Shown: piece after piece, positions 1-7,729 of the stretch | Layout: every line of letters starts with the position of its first letter | Numbering within the stretch: position 1 is the stretch's first letter | Origin: an uncultured Oscillospiraceae bacterium | Lineage (GTDB): Bacteria > Bacillota > Clostridia > Oscillospirales > Oscillospiraceae | Assembly (NCBI GenBank): GCA_934593275.1 | Contig: CAKTQE010000016.1 | Coordinates: 1 to 37,420 of the forward strand | DNA length: 37,420 nucleotides | Direction of reading: 5' to 3' | Notes under the pieces: model-generated | Told to the model about the DNA's origin: nothing | Seen by the model: the letters and a program-made list of their open reading frames with translations, nothing else | The model's database searches: none | Made by a program: the position numbers and the translations under genes

Positions 1-230
1 CACATCCGCAGACTGTAACCCATGTGTCTTCCCTATGTGTTACCTATGTTTCTCTTGACAAGGTTGCCGCCCCTACAATAACGTACCACGTTTTTCACAT
101 TTTTTACATGTGAAATCTGCATTTATCACGTTTAATATACGGTATCCGTAACAAATACAATAATTGTCAATTGTCAATTGTCAATTTGGAAAATAACTGT
201 CAACTGTCCACTGTCAACTGTCAACTTAAT
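1..230. repeat. Left-edge intergenic repeat block with heptamer array
   Basis: No gene is visible here. Positions about 18-57 hold two imperfect copies of a CCTATGTG/T-like word, possibly the edge of a decayed insertion sequence. Positions about 60-110 carry the GTTGCCGCCCCTAC ... ACGTACCACG module that recurs near 18085-18125. From about 165 to 226 there are two back-to-back arrays of a 7-nt unit, first CAATTGT and then CAACTGT, separated by an A-rich spacer. The array runs up to the stop codon of the minus-strand gene at 231. The same two-part array recurs at about 3630-3697, 4368-4425, 18228-18262 and 34793-34862. Confidence 0.7.
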
Positions 231-704
231 TTACTCTTTCTCCACCATTTCCTCCCGCAATTCCCCTCTGCGGAACAGGAATCTGCGGATGGCGAAAAGG
301 CCGGCGATGCAGGCCACGGATAAAAGGTTGCTCACCGGGTCGTCGTGGCTCAGGATGACGTGGCGGGTGATGGCCACGGCCAGGACTTCCAGGATGCTGG
401 CGGGGGTGGTGTCGATGAGCATTCTTACAAATTCCAGGCCCACCACGATGGTCAAGACCTCGTGGAGGAATCCCGTAACGTCCGCAGAGGAGCCGGGGTC
501 ACGGATCAGCTCTAAAATCAGCTTGCCGAACGCACCCAGCAATACCACCAGGGTGAACACGGCGATCATTTTTTCCAGAATGTGCAGCCCGTGCCGGAAC
601 AAATGCTGCAATTTTTCCTCCCGGGCCTCGGACTGACGAATGCGCTCCTCGGTTTTTTCGATGCGCTCCGTCACCTTTTTGTCGATTTCCTGCTGGTTTG
701 CCAT
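231..704 (-). CDS. PsiE-family (phosphate-starvation-inducible-like) membrane protein
   Basis: Predicted 157-aa integral membrane protein. The start at 704 is chosen because AGGAGGG lies just upstream; longer in-frame extensions run through promoter DNA. The first ~40 residues are charged and helical (KKVTERIEKTEERIRQSEARE), probably a short coiled coil. They are followed by about four hydrophobic segments: near 45-65, 80-100, 108-125 and 130-148. The block HEVLTIVVGLEFVRMLIDT followed by an Ile/Val-rich helix with an arginine-histidine pair fits the PsiE family (Pfam PsiE). E. coli PsiE responds to phosphate starvation, but its biochemical function is unknown and no Pho box was recognised here. 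It is transcribed alone, divergently from tadA. Family assignment is fairly secure; function is not. Confidence 0.7.
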   Translation of the reverse strand: MANQQEIDKKVTERIEKTEERIRQSEAREEKLQHLFRHGLHILEKMIAVFTLVVLLGAFGKLILELIRDPGSSADVTGFLHEVLTIVVGLEFVRMLIDTTPASILEVLAVAITRHVILSHDDPVSNLLSVACIAGLFAIRRFLFRRGELREEMVEKE

Positions 705-733
705 AAGCGGCCCTCCTTCGTTTGATTGTCCAT

Positions 734-762
734 AGCATAGCATTTTCTTGCCAATTTGTAAA
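734..762 (-). promoter_or_regulatory. Sigma-A promoter for the PsiE-like gene
   Basis: Reading the minus strand, TTTACA (757-762), a 17-nt spacer, then TATGCT (734-739) preceded by TG (extended -10). This places the transcript start about 25 nt upstream of the start codon at 704. Confidence 0.55.
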
Positions 763-767
763 TCCCC

Positions 768-796
768 TTTCTTTTTCCCTGCCGCCGTGGTATGAT
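768..796 (+). promoter_or_regulatory. Extended -10 promoter for tadA-spoIIP
   Basis: TATGAT at 791-796 is preceded by TGG, giving an extended -10. The -35 region (TTTCTT at 768-773) is poor. The predicted start site near 803 leaves a very short leader to the tadA start. Confidence 0.45.
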
Positions 797-820
797 ACCC
801 CAAAGAGAAAGGGGATGCTT

Positions 821-1309
821 ATGGAGGACCTGGATTTTATGAAAGAGGCCCTGGCTCTGGCCCGAAAGGCTGCTGACCTGGGGGAGGTGCCGGTGGGCTG
901 TGTCATCACCCTGGGGGAGGAAATCGTAGGCCGGGGCTACAACCGCCGGGAAACGGACAAGTCCGCCCTGGCCCATGCGGAAATTCTGGCCATTTCGGAA
1001 GCCTGCCGGAATCTGGAGGGCTGGCGGCTGTGGAAGTGTACCCTCTATGTGACCCTGGAACCCTGCGCCATGTGCGCCGGGGCCATTCTGAACGCCCGGA
1101 TCCCCCGGGTGGTCTATGGGGCCAGTGACCGGAAATTCGGGGCTTGCCAGTCGGTGTGCAGCCTGTTTTCCATGGACTTTAACCACCATCCCCAGGTGGA
1201 AGCGGGGCTTCTGGCAGAGGAATCCCAGGCCCTTTTACAGGCGTTTTTCAAAGAACTCAGGGTCACGCTGAGAAGCCGCCCCAAGTGGAAACCGAAAACA
1301 CCAATTTAA
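821..1309 (+). CDS. tadA: tRNA-specific adenosine deaminase TadA
   Basis: 162-aa cytidine/deoxycytidylate-deaminase-fold enzyme that converts A34 to inosine in the anticodon of tRNA-Arg(ACG). The zinc and catalytic motif is intact: H52-A-E54, with E54 as the proton shuttle, and P-C82-A-M-C85. The flanking blocks PVGCVI, GxGxNRRE and ARIPRVVYGA are typical of the bacterial TadA family. The start at 821 follows AAAGGGG at good spacing; ATG at 815 (two residues longer) is equally in frame and cannot be excluded. The C-terminus ends in a basic stretch (RSRPKWKPK). The gene lies 12 nt ahead of spoIIP and is probably co-transcribed with it. Confidence 0.93.
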   Translation: MEDLDFMKEALALARKAADLGEVPVGCVITLGEEIVGRGYNRRETDKSALAHAEILAISEACRNLEGWRLWKCTLYVTLEPCAMCAGAILNARIPRVVYGASDRKFGACQSVCSLFSMDFNHHPQVEAGLLAEESQALLQAFFKELRVTLRSRPKWKPKTPI

Positions 1310-1321
1310 GGAGGCATGGCC

Positions 1322-2329
1322 GTGAACAACCGGGGCGTTTATCGGGTAGGACTACTGAGTCTCAGCCTTGCTCTGGCCCTGCGCTTTGGGCCAAACCTTG
1401 GCAGGAGCATGACCTCCCCAGACTTTTTGCGCACTATGGATGAGCTGCTCACCTTTACCCAGACAGGACTGCGCCCTGCCCTCCGGCTGCCGGAGCCTTA
1501 TGTCTACGCCCCGGAATCCCGTGGCCCCCGGAACGCCCATGAACCCATCCCCGCCTTTACCGTCCGGCGGGAGCCGGAGAAACCGGCCCCCCTGTTTTCC
1601 CCCCAGGACGGGGCGGCGGTGGCCCTGGACAATGACGCGGGACTGGCCGTTGACCCGGAATCCCTGATTTTGCAGCCCCCGGCACTTCCCGACCTTCCAG
1701 GCCCCAAAGTGCTGCTCTACAGCACCCACGCCACGGAAAGCTATCAAAAAAACGGTGAAAGCTACATAGAAACCGCTGCCTACAGAAGTCTGGACAGCGG
1801 TTTTAATATGCTCAGCCTGGGCAAAGCCCTGGAAGAAGCCCTGGAAAGCCGGGGCATTGGCGTTCTCCGGGACGAAAGTCTCCATGACTACCCCTCCTAT
1901 AATTCCGCCTACATCCACAGCCGAAAAGCCATGGAGGAGTACCTCACCCAGAACCCCTCCATCGTCCTGGCCCTGGATTTGCACCGGGATGCGGCGGCGG
2001 GGAGTCTTCAGCCAAGGCTTTTGTCCGACACCCCCACAGGCCCCACGGCCCGGCTGATGCTGGTGGTAGGCACCAACGCGGGAGGCCGGAAGCACCCCAA
2101 CTGGCAGCAGAATCTATCGGTAGCCCTCCGGCTTCAAACCCTGCTGGAACGGGCAAGCCCCGGCATCACCCGGCCCCTGAATCTCCGGACCCAACGGTTC
2201 AACCAGGACCTGTGTCCCGGTGCCTTGCTCATCGAAATCGGCGGTGCCGGCAACACCCACCAGGAAGCCCTGGCCACCGTCCCCATTCTGGCCGAGGCCA
2301 TTGAAGCCCTTTTGAACGCAAAAAATTAG
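1322..2329 (+). CDS. spoIIP: Stage II sporulation protein P (SpoIIP), cell-wall amidase/endopeptidase
   Basis: 335-aa SpoIIP-family peptidoglycan hydrolase. With SpoIID and SpoIIM it thins septal peptidoglycan and drives forespore engulfment. An N-terminal hydrophobic stretch (VGLLSLSLALAL) serves as signal or anchor, a Pro-rich linker of about 100 residues follows, and the catalytic domain starts near residue 128. Family motifs are seen: STHATESY (metal-binding His and Glu), LDLHRDA, and LLIEIGGAGNTHQEA near the C-terminus. The start is probably GTG at 1322, because the ribosome site TAAGGAGG ends at 1314 and leaves only one base before the ATG at 1316. The RBS overlaps the tadA stop codon. 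Coupling of tadA to spoIIP suggests transcription beyond sporulation unless an internal sporulation promoter exists; none was recognised. Confidence 0.88.
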   Translation: MNNRGVYRVGLLSLSLALALRFGPNLGRSMTSPDFLRTMDELLTFTQTGLRPALRLPEPYVYAPESRGPRNAHEPIPAFTVRREPEKPAPLFSPQDGAAVALDNDAGLAVDPESLILQPPALPDLPGPKVLLYSTHATESYQKNGESYIETAAYRSLDSGFNMLSLGKALEEALESRGIGVLRDESLHDYPSYNSAYIHSRKAMEEYLTQNPSIVLALDLHRDAAAGSLQPRLLSDTPTGPTARLMLVVGTNAGGRKHPNWQQNLSVALRLQTLLERASPGITRPLNLRTQRFNQDLCPGALLIEIGGAGNTHQEALATVPILAEAIEALLNAKN

Positions 2330-2556
2330 AATTTCGGGAAGCTCTGATTAAATCGGCAAGAGCTGGCAGCGAGAGATTTTGCTTCCAGGCAAGGTATGGA
2401 AAGTGGAGGAATACTTTGTGTACCCGCAAGTGGTATGCCGCATCCGTAAGCCAGCTTGCGCTGGCAACGGCTGCGCTATATTTCCCACTTTTCATACCGC
2501 AGCATGGGAGCAAAAGATCCGCTGTCCAGCCGCAGACGATTTATTCAGAGTTTCCC
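2330..2556. repeat. Intergenic inverted-repeat element between convergent genes
   Basis: This gap between the convergent spoIIP and DUF4363 genes holds an imperfect long inverted repeat. A left arm with TTTTGCTTCC and GGTATGGAAAGTGG (about 2378-2405) is mirrored by a right arm with CCACTTTTCATACC and GGAGCAAAAG (about 2487-2518). The inner arms include a CCAGCTTGCGCTGG hairpin. It resembles a small non-autonomous palindromic element and may also act as a transcription barrier. No coding potential is credible. Confidence 0.5.
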
Positions 2557-2937
2557 TTACAGCAGATTCCACCAGGTCAGGCGGTGGGCATCGCTGATGG
2601 CCTGGACCCGCCGGGCCAGTTCCCGGCAGCAGGCGGCAAACTCTGCTTCCTCCTCCTCGGCGGCATAGACCCCCAACCGGGCAAACAGGCCGTCCGCGTC
2701 CTCCATGGGCTGGTGATCCGCAAAGGCGGCGGTCAGCCGCCAGGCCTTGCGCCAGCCCCGCTGGGCCGCCTCCTGGTGGAGTCTGGCCGTCTCCCAGTCC
2801 CCCCTCGCTCCCGCCTGGGCCGCCTGGGTCAGTTCCCCGGTAATGGGTTCCTGTAAGGTGGCCATGGTCCACTGGACAAACAGCCCCCCGGCCAGCAGCA
2901 CCAGCAGCAATAGAATTCCCAAAATCCCCCTGGTCAT
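2557..2937 (-). CDS. DUF4363 family protein
   Basis: 126-aa protein with an N-terminal transmembrane or signal segment (GILGILLLLVLLAGGLFVQW) followed by an extracytoplasmic helical domain rich in Glu, Ala and Trp. The pattern fits DUF4363, a family of unknown function that usually sits beside YetF/DUF421 proteins in Clostridia. It is the second gene of a two-gene operon: its ATG overlaps the TGA of the upstream YetF gene by 4 nt, implying translational coupling. The two products therefore probably act together at the membrane. The C-terminal end WWNLL is intact. Confidence 0.7.
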   Translation of the reverse strand: MTRGILGILLLLVLLAGGLFVQWTMATLQEPITGELTQAAQAGARGDWETARLHQEAAQRGWRKAWRLTAAFADHQPMEDADGLFARLGVYAAEEEEAEFAACCRELARRVQAISDAHRLTWWNLL

Positions 2938-3608
2938 AGGCTCTCCTTTCCGATAAACAAGGTCTTCCCCGTGGCATCCACCGTGAGAATCAGGGTGGAT
3001 TGAAGACTAGCCCCGTGACCTGCCAGGGTTTCCAGCACCCATTCCTGGGTTTTTCCCGATTTTACCAGGTTTTCTTCCAACAGCCGCCCGTCCTCCACCA
3101 CCACAATGGGCATGGCATTCTCCCGGGCCTGGATCCCCAAATCCCGGGCGCAAGGAGGGGCGAACCTGGCATAGGGAAACACGGAAACCTCCCCATCGGT
3201 TTCCAGAATGGCGTATTGCACCTGGGAAAGATCCAGAATATCCTTTTCCCGGAGTTTCCCCAACAGTTCCTCCAACGTCACCCGTGTCAGCCGCAGATTT
3301 CCCTGCAATAGCTTCCCCTCGTCGATCAGCAGCACCGGACTCCCACAAAACAGCCGCCGCAGCCAGCCACTGCGCAGCATCAGAAACGACAGCACCAGCT
3401 CCACCCCTAGCACCGTCAGAATAGGAATCAACCCAGTGAGCAACGGGATCCCCCCATCCTGCATAGGAATGGCCGCCAGATTGGCCACCAGCATGGTCAC
3501 CACAAACTCCGCCGGCTCCATCTCCCCGATCTGCCGCTTCCCCATAAGCCGGATGACGAGAATCAGAACCAGGTAGAGAATGATGGTGCGGAGGTAGGAT
3601 AGAATCAT
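2934..3608 (-). CDS. YetF/DUF421 family membrane protein
   Basis: 224-aa YetF-type (DUF421) protein. The start at 3608 follows GGGAGG at good spacing; the open frame continues about 250 codons upstream, but only through intergenic repeats. Three N-terminal membrane helices are visible (about 4-20, 33-50, 58-78), with the family block RLMGKRQIGEMEPAEFVVTM. They are followed by the two cytoplasmic DUF421 repeats, LIDEGKLLQGNLRLTRVTLEELLGKLR ending in YAILETDGEVSVF being the first. The molecular function is unknown; some homologues are linked to spores. Both the overlap with the DUF4363 gene and this pairing are common in spore-formers. Confidence 0.82.
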   Translation of the reverse strand: MILSYLRTIILYLVLILVIRLMGKRQIGEMEPAEFVVTMLVANLAAIPMQDGGIPLLTGLIPILTVLGVELVLSFLMLRSGWLRRLFCGSPVLLIDEGKLLQGNLRLTRVTLEELLGKLREKDILDLSQVQYAILETDGEVSVFPYARFAPPCARDLGIQARENAMPIVVVEDGRLLEENLVKSGKTQEWVLETLAGHGASLQSTLILTVDATGKTLFIGKESL

Positions 3609-3888
3609 AAACGCGCCTCCCGTTCGTAAGAAGTTGACAGTTGACAGTTGACAGTTTTTCCCTGAATTGACAATTGACAATGGACAATTGACAATTATTT
3701 GGGTGACCAGTGTTTCGGCAAAACCCAGCGCCCGAAAGCACGGTACAAAAGCTTCCCCGCCGGGGAAGCTGGCTCGGCGCAGCCGAGACTGATGAGGCGG
3801 CGGGGCGGCGTTTGTCATTATAGGAACAACGGGTGCAGAGGGAATCCTACCGAGTCTCACCGTAGGGAACGGCCTATGTGCCGTTCCG

Positions 3889-4061
3889 GGGCGTGGCAAA
3901 TACAACCTGTGCGGATAAAACAAAACCACCCCCCGACATGTCATTCCGAGCGAACGCAGTGAGTCGAGGAATCTTCCCGAGTAGCAAGTTTTATCTTGTG
4001 GTGGTACTTTTCTGCTACGTGGTGGATTCCTCCACTCCGCTTGCGCTACGGTCGGAATGAC
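3889..4061 (-). repeat. MITE-like palindromic element, copy 1
   Basis: The 122-bp core (3940-4061) starts GTCATTCCGAGCGAACG and ends CGGTCGGAATGAC, so its ends are inverted repeats. Its reverse complement aligns with 31750-31871 over the full core at the same 122-bp length. Similarity continues about 50 bp into the left flank (ACAAAACCACCCCCCG). No transposase is present, so movement would have to be in trans, if it is mobile at all. Confidence 0.75.
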
Positions 4062-4524
4062 AAATGGGGTTACGTTTCTACGAATTCGCCTACTGTTTCT
4101 AGAATGTTTTACGCCGCCCCGCCCCTCATCAGTCAGGGCTGCGCCCTGCCAGCTTCCCCGGAGGGGAAGCTCTTGTACCGTGCCTTTTGGTGCCGGGTTT
4201 GTTGGAAACAGTTCCGTCCTTTCACGTGCGGAACGGCACATAGGCCGTTCCCTACGGTTTCGCTGGTTGGCGGGCGTTTTCAACCAAGGTGTTCTAAGGA
4301 CAGGCGGTGCGGCGTTGCGGATTATCGTAACAGTGGGCGCAAAGGTAAAACTTCCGACCCTCAAAAATTGTCAATTGTCCATTGTCAATTGTCAATTCAG
4401 AAAATAACTGTCAACTGTCAACTAAAACTCTCCTCTGTTTATGAAAGCATCCCCATATTCCCCCCGTTCTATTCCCGGTTTCTTGGTCGACTTGCGCTTT
4501 TTTCTCAACATCTGCGGATTTTCC

Positions 4525-4553
4525 TTGATTTCATCCCCGGCCCAGAGTATAAT
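4525..4553 (+). promoter_or_regulatory. Sigma-A promoter of glyS
   Basis: TTGATT (4525-4530), a 17-nt spacer and a perfect TATAAT (4548-4553). The start site near 4560 leaves a leader of about 35 nt, too short for a T-box riboswitch. Confidence 0.8.
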
Positions 4554-4594
4554 GGTGGCAAACTCCAAAAATACCGACTGGGGGATCTGTAAAA

Positions 4595-6022
4595 ATGAAA
4601 AACAGCGAAAAAACTCTGGATATGATCGTAAACCTCTGCAAAAACAGAGGCTATGTCTATGCCGGCTCCGAAATTTACGGCGGTCTGGCCAACGCCTGGG
4701 ACTACGGCCCTCTGGGTGTGGAATTCAAGAACAACGTCAAGAAAGCCTGGATGAAGAAATTCGTTCAGGAATCTGACTACAACGTGGGTCTGGATGCCGC
4801 CATCCTGATGAACCCCACCACCTGGGTCACCACCGGCCATGTGGGCAGCTTCTCGGACCCCCTGGTTGACTGCAAGGGCTGCGGCGCACGGCAGCGGGCG
4901 GACAAGCTGATCGAGGCCAGCGACTCCGGCAAGGGTGTCAATGTGGATGCCATGAGCTTTGAGGAAATGGACAAGTTCGTTGCCGACCATGAGGACGTGG
5001 TCTGCCCCAACTGCGGCAAGCACAACTTTACCGCCATCCGGAAATTCAACCTGATGTTCAAGACCCAGATCGGTGTCACCGAGGACTCCTCCTCCACCGT
5101 CTACCTGCGGCCCGAAACTGCCCAGGGCATTTTCGTCAACTTCGCCAACATCCAGCGGACCACCCGGAAAAAGCTGCCCTTCGGCGTGTGCCAGGTGGGC
5201 AAGGCTTTCCGGAATGAGATCACCCCGGGCAACTTCACCTTCCGTACCCGGGAGTTTGAGCAGATGGAGTGCGAATTCTTCTGCCAGCCCGGCACGGACC
5301 TTCAGTGGTTTGCCTACTGGAAAGACTTCTGCAAATCCTGGCTGATCTCCCTGGGCATCAAGGAAGAAAGCCTGCGCTTAAGAGACCACGAGCCTGCGGA
5401 ACTGGCGTTCTACTCCCGGGCTACCACCGACATTGAGTATCAGTTCCCCTTTGGCTCCGGCTGGGGCGAGCTGTGGGGCATTGCCGACCGTACCAACTAC
5501 GACCTGGGCCGCCACCAGGAGGCTTCCGGCAAGAGCCTGGAATACTTCGACCAGGAAAAGGGCGAACACTACATCCCCTATGTCATTGAACCCAGCCTGG
5601 GCTGTGACCGTGTGGCCCTGGCATTCCTGTGCGAGGCCTATGACGAGGAAGTGGTGGGCCAGGACAAGAAGGGCAACCCGGACATCCGCACCGTGCTGCA
5701 TCTGCACCCCGCTCTGGCACCGTTCAAGGCTGCCGTCCTGCCCCTGAGCAAGAAGCTCAGCCCCAAGGCCGAGGAGATCTACCACATGCTGCAAAAGGAC
5801 TTCATGGTGGACTTTGACGATGCCGGTTCCATCGGCAAGCGTTACCGCCGGGAAGACGAGATCGGCACTCCTCTGTGCATCACCGTGGACTTCCAGACCA
5901 TAGGCGACGAGAATACCCCCGCCGACAACTGCGTCACCGTCCGTGACCGCGACACCATGGAGCAGGTCCGCATCCCCATCAGCGAACTGAAAGACTACAT
6001 TTCCAACAAGTGCGCATTCTGA
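4595..6022 (+). CDS. glyS: Glycyl-tRNA synthetase (single-chain, class II, homodimeric type)
   Basis: 475-aa class II aminoacyl-tRNA synthetase charging tRNA-Gly. It is the short eukaryotic/archaeal-like alpha2 form rather than the GlyQ+GlyS heterotetramer. Motif 1 region [15 protein letters not shown] follows the N-terminal [18 protein letters not shown] block. A zinc-type insertion carries CKGC (about 93-96) and CPNC (about 130-133). Motif 2 is seen as [24 protein letters not shown], and motif 3 as [10 protein letters not shown]. The C-terminal anticodon-binding domain runs from about residue 370 ([12 protein letters not shown]) and ends with a [13 protein letters not shown] strand. The gene is monocistronic, with a strong promoter upstream and a strong terminator downstream. 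The start at 4595 is preceded by a GGGGGATC purine stretch. Confidence 0.96.
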   Translation: MKNSEKTLDMIVNLCKNRGYVYAGSEIYGGLANAWDYGPLGVEFKNNVKKAWMKKFVQESDYNVGLDAAILMNPTTWVTTGHVGSFSDPLVDCKGCGARQRADKLIEASDSGKGVNVDAMSFEEMDKFVADHEDVVCPNCGKHNFTAIRKFNLMFKTQIGVTEDSSSTVYLRPETAQGIFVNFANIQRTTRKKLPFGVCQVGKAFRNEITPGNFTFRTREFEQMECEFFCQPGTDLQWFAYWKDFCKSWLISLGIKEESLRLRDHEPAELAFYSRATTDIEYQFPFGSGWGELWGIADRTNYDLGRHQEASGKSLEYFDQEKGEHYIPYVIEPSLGCDRVALAFLCEAYDEEVVGQDKKGNPDIRTVLHLHPALAPFKAAVLPLSKKLSPKAEEIYHMLQKDFMVDFDDAGSIGKRYRREDEIGTPLCITVDFQTIGDENTPADNCVTVRDRDTMEQVRIPISELKDYISNKCAF

Positions 6023-6035
6023 TGCTTCCCTTTCG

Positions 6036-6061
6036 CCCCCGGCTTTTGCCGGGGGTTTTTT
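6036..6061 (+). terminator. Rho-independent terminator of glyS
   Basis: Perfect 8-bp stem CCCCCGGC (6036-6043) and GCCGGGGG (6048-6055) with a TTTT loop, followed by six T. It sits 13 nt after the glyS stop codon. Confidence 0.92.
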
Positions 6062-6088
6062 GTTACAAAAAATATCCCCCCCGGGGGC

Positions 6089-6117
6089 TTCCGTCAAAGG
6101 GTCAGGGCGATTATACT
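6089..6117 (+). promoter_or_regulatory. Possible promoter of the methyltransferase-importer operon
   Basis: TATACT at 6112-6117 is a good -10. The corresponding -35 (TTCCGT, 17 nt upstream) is weak, which would suit an activated promoter. No metal-regulator operator (Fur or NikR type) was recognised. Confidence 0.3.
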
Positions 6118-6181
6118 AAACACAGAAATTTCCCATTTTTCTCCATAGCAAATGGAGTTTTACAACAAAAGGATGAGCGAT

Positions 6182-6907
6182 ATGGAGCTAGAGCAGCGGG
6201 TGAAAGCCTACTGGACCCAGCGTTCCCATGACTTTGGAACGGTGCGGAAAAACGAACTGGAAAACGATATGGGCAAACGCTGGCAGCAGGAGCTGGAAGC
6301 TCACTTGCCCCAGGGAAAGCATCTACGGATTCTGGATGTGGGTACCGGCACCGGGTTCTTTCCCATTCTGCTGGCGGAAATGGGCCATTTGCCCCAGGGC
6401 ATTGACCTGACCCCCGCCATGCTCCGGGAGGCCCGGGCGGCGGCACAGCAGCGGGGTCTTTCCATTCCCTTTCTGGAAATGGATGCCCAGAACCTGGGCT
6501 ACGGTGACGGCACCTTTGACGTGGTACTCAGCCGGAACCTGACCTGGACTCTGCCGGAGCCGGAACAAGCCTATGCCCAGTGGTTCCGAGTGCTGAAACC
6601 CGGCGGCATTCTACTAAACTATGACGCGGAATACGCCCGCCATGTCCGCAGCCACAGCACCCAAAACTGCCAGGTCGCCCCGGACAGCCCCTATGGCCAC
6701 GTGGGCATGACCCAGGAGCTGCAGCAGGAGTGCGACAACATCACCCTGGAACTGGATGTGGGAAAGGACAGACCTGCGTGGGATGAGGGGATTTTGAAAG
6801 AAATCGGCTTCCGGGATGTCCGGGTGGATGCCCATCTGGGCCGCAGGCTCCTAGGCAATTTGGATCTCACCACCGCCCCCATGTTCGGAATTTACGCTAC
6901 GAAATAA
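6182..6907 (+). CDS. Class I SAM-dependent methyltransferase (first of a tandem pair)
   Basis: About 241-aa Rossmann-fold methyltransferase. Motif I is LRILDVGTGTGFFPILLAE (SAM-binding glycine loop), followed by the acidic ribose-binding strand GIDLTPAML, the MDAQNL motif, FDVVLSRNLTWTL and the post-motif LKPGGILLNYDA. The start is uncertain: ATG at 6182 has GGATGA about 8 nt upstream, while ATG at 6152 or 6173 would add 10 or 3 residues. The substrate cannot be read from sequence. The product is a paralogue of the next gene, sharing order and the unusual R-N-x-T-W motif, and it leads an operon ending in a Nik/Opp-type importer. This suggests modification of a small molecule handled by that importer. 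Confidence 0.82.
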   Translation: MELEQRVKAYWTQRSHDFGTVRKNELENDMGKRWQQELEAHLPQGKHLRILDVGTGTGFFPILLAEMGHLPQGIDLTPAMLREARAAAQQRGLSIPFLEMDAQNLGYGDGTFDVVLSRNLTWTLPEPEQAYAQWFRVLKPGGILLNYDAEYARHVRSHSTQNCQVAPDSPYGHVGMTQELQQECDNITLELDVGKDRPAWDEGILKEIGFRDVRVDAHLGRRLLGNLDLTTAPMFGIYATK

Positions 6908-6918
6908 AGAGGTACCCT

Positions 6919-7713
6919 ATGAAACGGTTTGCAAACTACGAAGAAGAAAACATCCACTACTGGACCCACCGGGCTTCCGGCTACTCCGGAGTCAACCAGG
7001 AGGAGCTGGCCTCCCAGCAGAAACACATCTGGCGGCAAGTCCTCTCCCGGCGTATCGCCGCCCGATTCCCTGGGAAACGCCCGGAACAGCTGCGGGTGCT
7101 GGACGTGGGTACCGGGCCGGGATTCTTTGCCATCATTCTGGCGGAGCTTGGCTACCGGGTCACGGCGGTGGACTATACCGCCTCCATGCTGGAAGAGGCC
7201 CGGAGAAACGCCGGAGTTCTGGCAAGCAACATCCATTTCCGGCAGATGAACGCCGAAGCACTGGATTTTGCCGCCGGTTCTTTTGACGTACTGGTCACCA
7301 GAAACGTGACCTGGAACCTCCACGACCCCCAAAAGGCCTACGGCCACTGGACCAGAGTCCTGGCCCCCGGCGGGCTGCTGCTGAACTTTGACGCCAACTG
7401 GTATCGGTACCTCTGGGATGAACAGGCCCAACAGGGCCACGCCCAGGACCGGGAGAACCTAAAAACCTCCGATGTCCGGGACGAAAACGCGGGAACGGAT
7501 GTGGATGCCATGGAAGCCATTGCCCGCCAGACCCCCCTCTCCCGGCAGACCCGCCCAGCCTGGGACTTGAAAACCCTCCACGCCCTGGGCATGGAAGCCC
7601 AGGCCGACCCGGACATCTGGCGGCAAGTCTGGACCCGGGAGGAGCGCATCAACAATGCCTCCACCCCCATGTTCCTGGTAGAGGCCAGAAAGGCAAAACT
7701 GTCAGAGAGCTGA
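6919..7713 (+). CDS. Class I SAM-dependent methyltransferase (second of a tandem pair)
   Basis: 264-aa SAM methyltransferase starting 11 nt after its paralogue, with AAAGAGGT upstream of ATG 6919. Motif I is LRVLDVGTGPGFFAIILAELG, then AVDYTASMLEEAR, MNAEALDFA, FDVLVTRNVTWNL and LAPGGLLLNFDANWY. The N-terminus (YEEENIHYWTHRASGY) matches that of the first copy (KAYWTQRSHDF), so an ancient duplication is likely. A variable region (about 180-215) between the core and the C-terminal strands differs between the two copies and may carry substrate specificity. The next gene starts 16 nt downstream on a TTG, so the two enzymes and the importer are almost certainly one transcript. Confidence 0.85.
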   Translation: MKRFANYEEENIHYWTHRASGYSGVNQEELASQQKHIWRQVLSRRIAARFPGKRPEQLRVLDVGTGPGFFAIILAELGYRVTAVDYTASMLEEARRNAGVLASNIHFRQMNAEALDFAAGSFDVLVTRNVTWNLHDPQKAYGHWTRVLAPGGLLLNFDANWYRYLWDEQAQQGHAQDRENLKTSDVRDENAGTDVDAMEAIARQTPLSRQTRPAWDLKTLHALGMEAQADPDIWRQVWTREERINNASTPMFLVEARKAKLSES

Positions 7714-7729
7714 AAGAAGGAATCGGAAT

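Larger units (their letters stand above)
3609..4594. repeat. 986-bp mosaic of palindromic intergenic repeats
   Basis: No credible gene. In order: a heptamer array on the minus strand (about 3630-3697); a module with GGTACAAAAGCTTCCCC ... GATGAGG (3738-3811); a 22-bp palindrome GGAACGGCCTATGTGCCGTTCC (3866-3887); a 122-bp near-palindrome bounded by GTCATTCCG ... CGGAATGAC (3940-4061); an inverted second copy of the GGTACA module (4111-4184); an inverted second copy of the 22-bp palindrome (4230-4251); and another heptamer array (about 4368-4425). The glyS promoter occupies the right edge. Long open frames here are translated repeats, including a FLDSLRSLGMT-like peptide. Confidence 0.75.

Noticed and set aside
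18..57. Insertion-sequence end at the left edge
   Set aside because: The repeated CCTATGT words are suggestive, but no transposase or full terminal repeat lies within the window, so it is not called as a mobile element.
3609..4364. Open frame extending the YetF gene about 250 codons upstream on the minus strand
   Set aside because: It runs entirely through the recurring palindromic modules and heptamer array. The real start at 3608 has a GGGAGG ribosome site and the family N-terminus.
4553..4594. T-box riboswitch ahead of glyS
   Set aside because: Only about 35 nt separate the predicted start site from the ATG, and no T-box sequence is visible.
6023..7713. Staphylopine-type (CntKLM) metallophore synthesis genes
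   Set aside because: Both enzymes have ordinary class I SAM-methyltransferase motifs; no nicotianamine-synthase-like, racemase or opine dehydrogenase gene is present.
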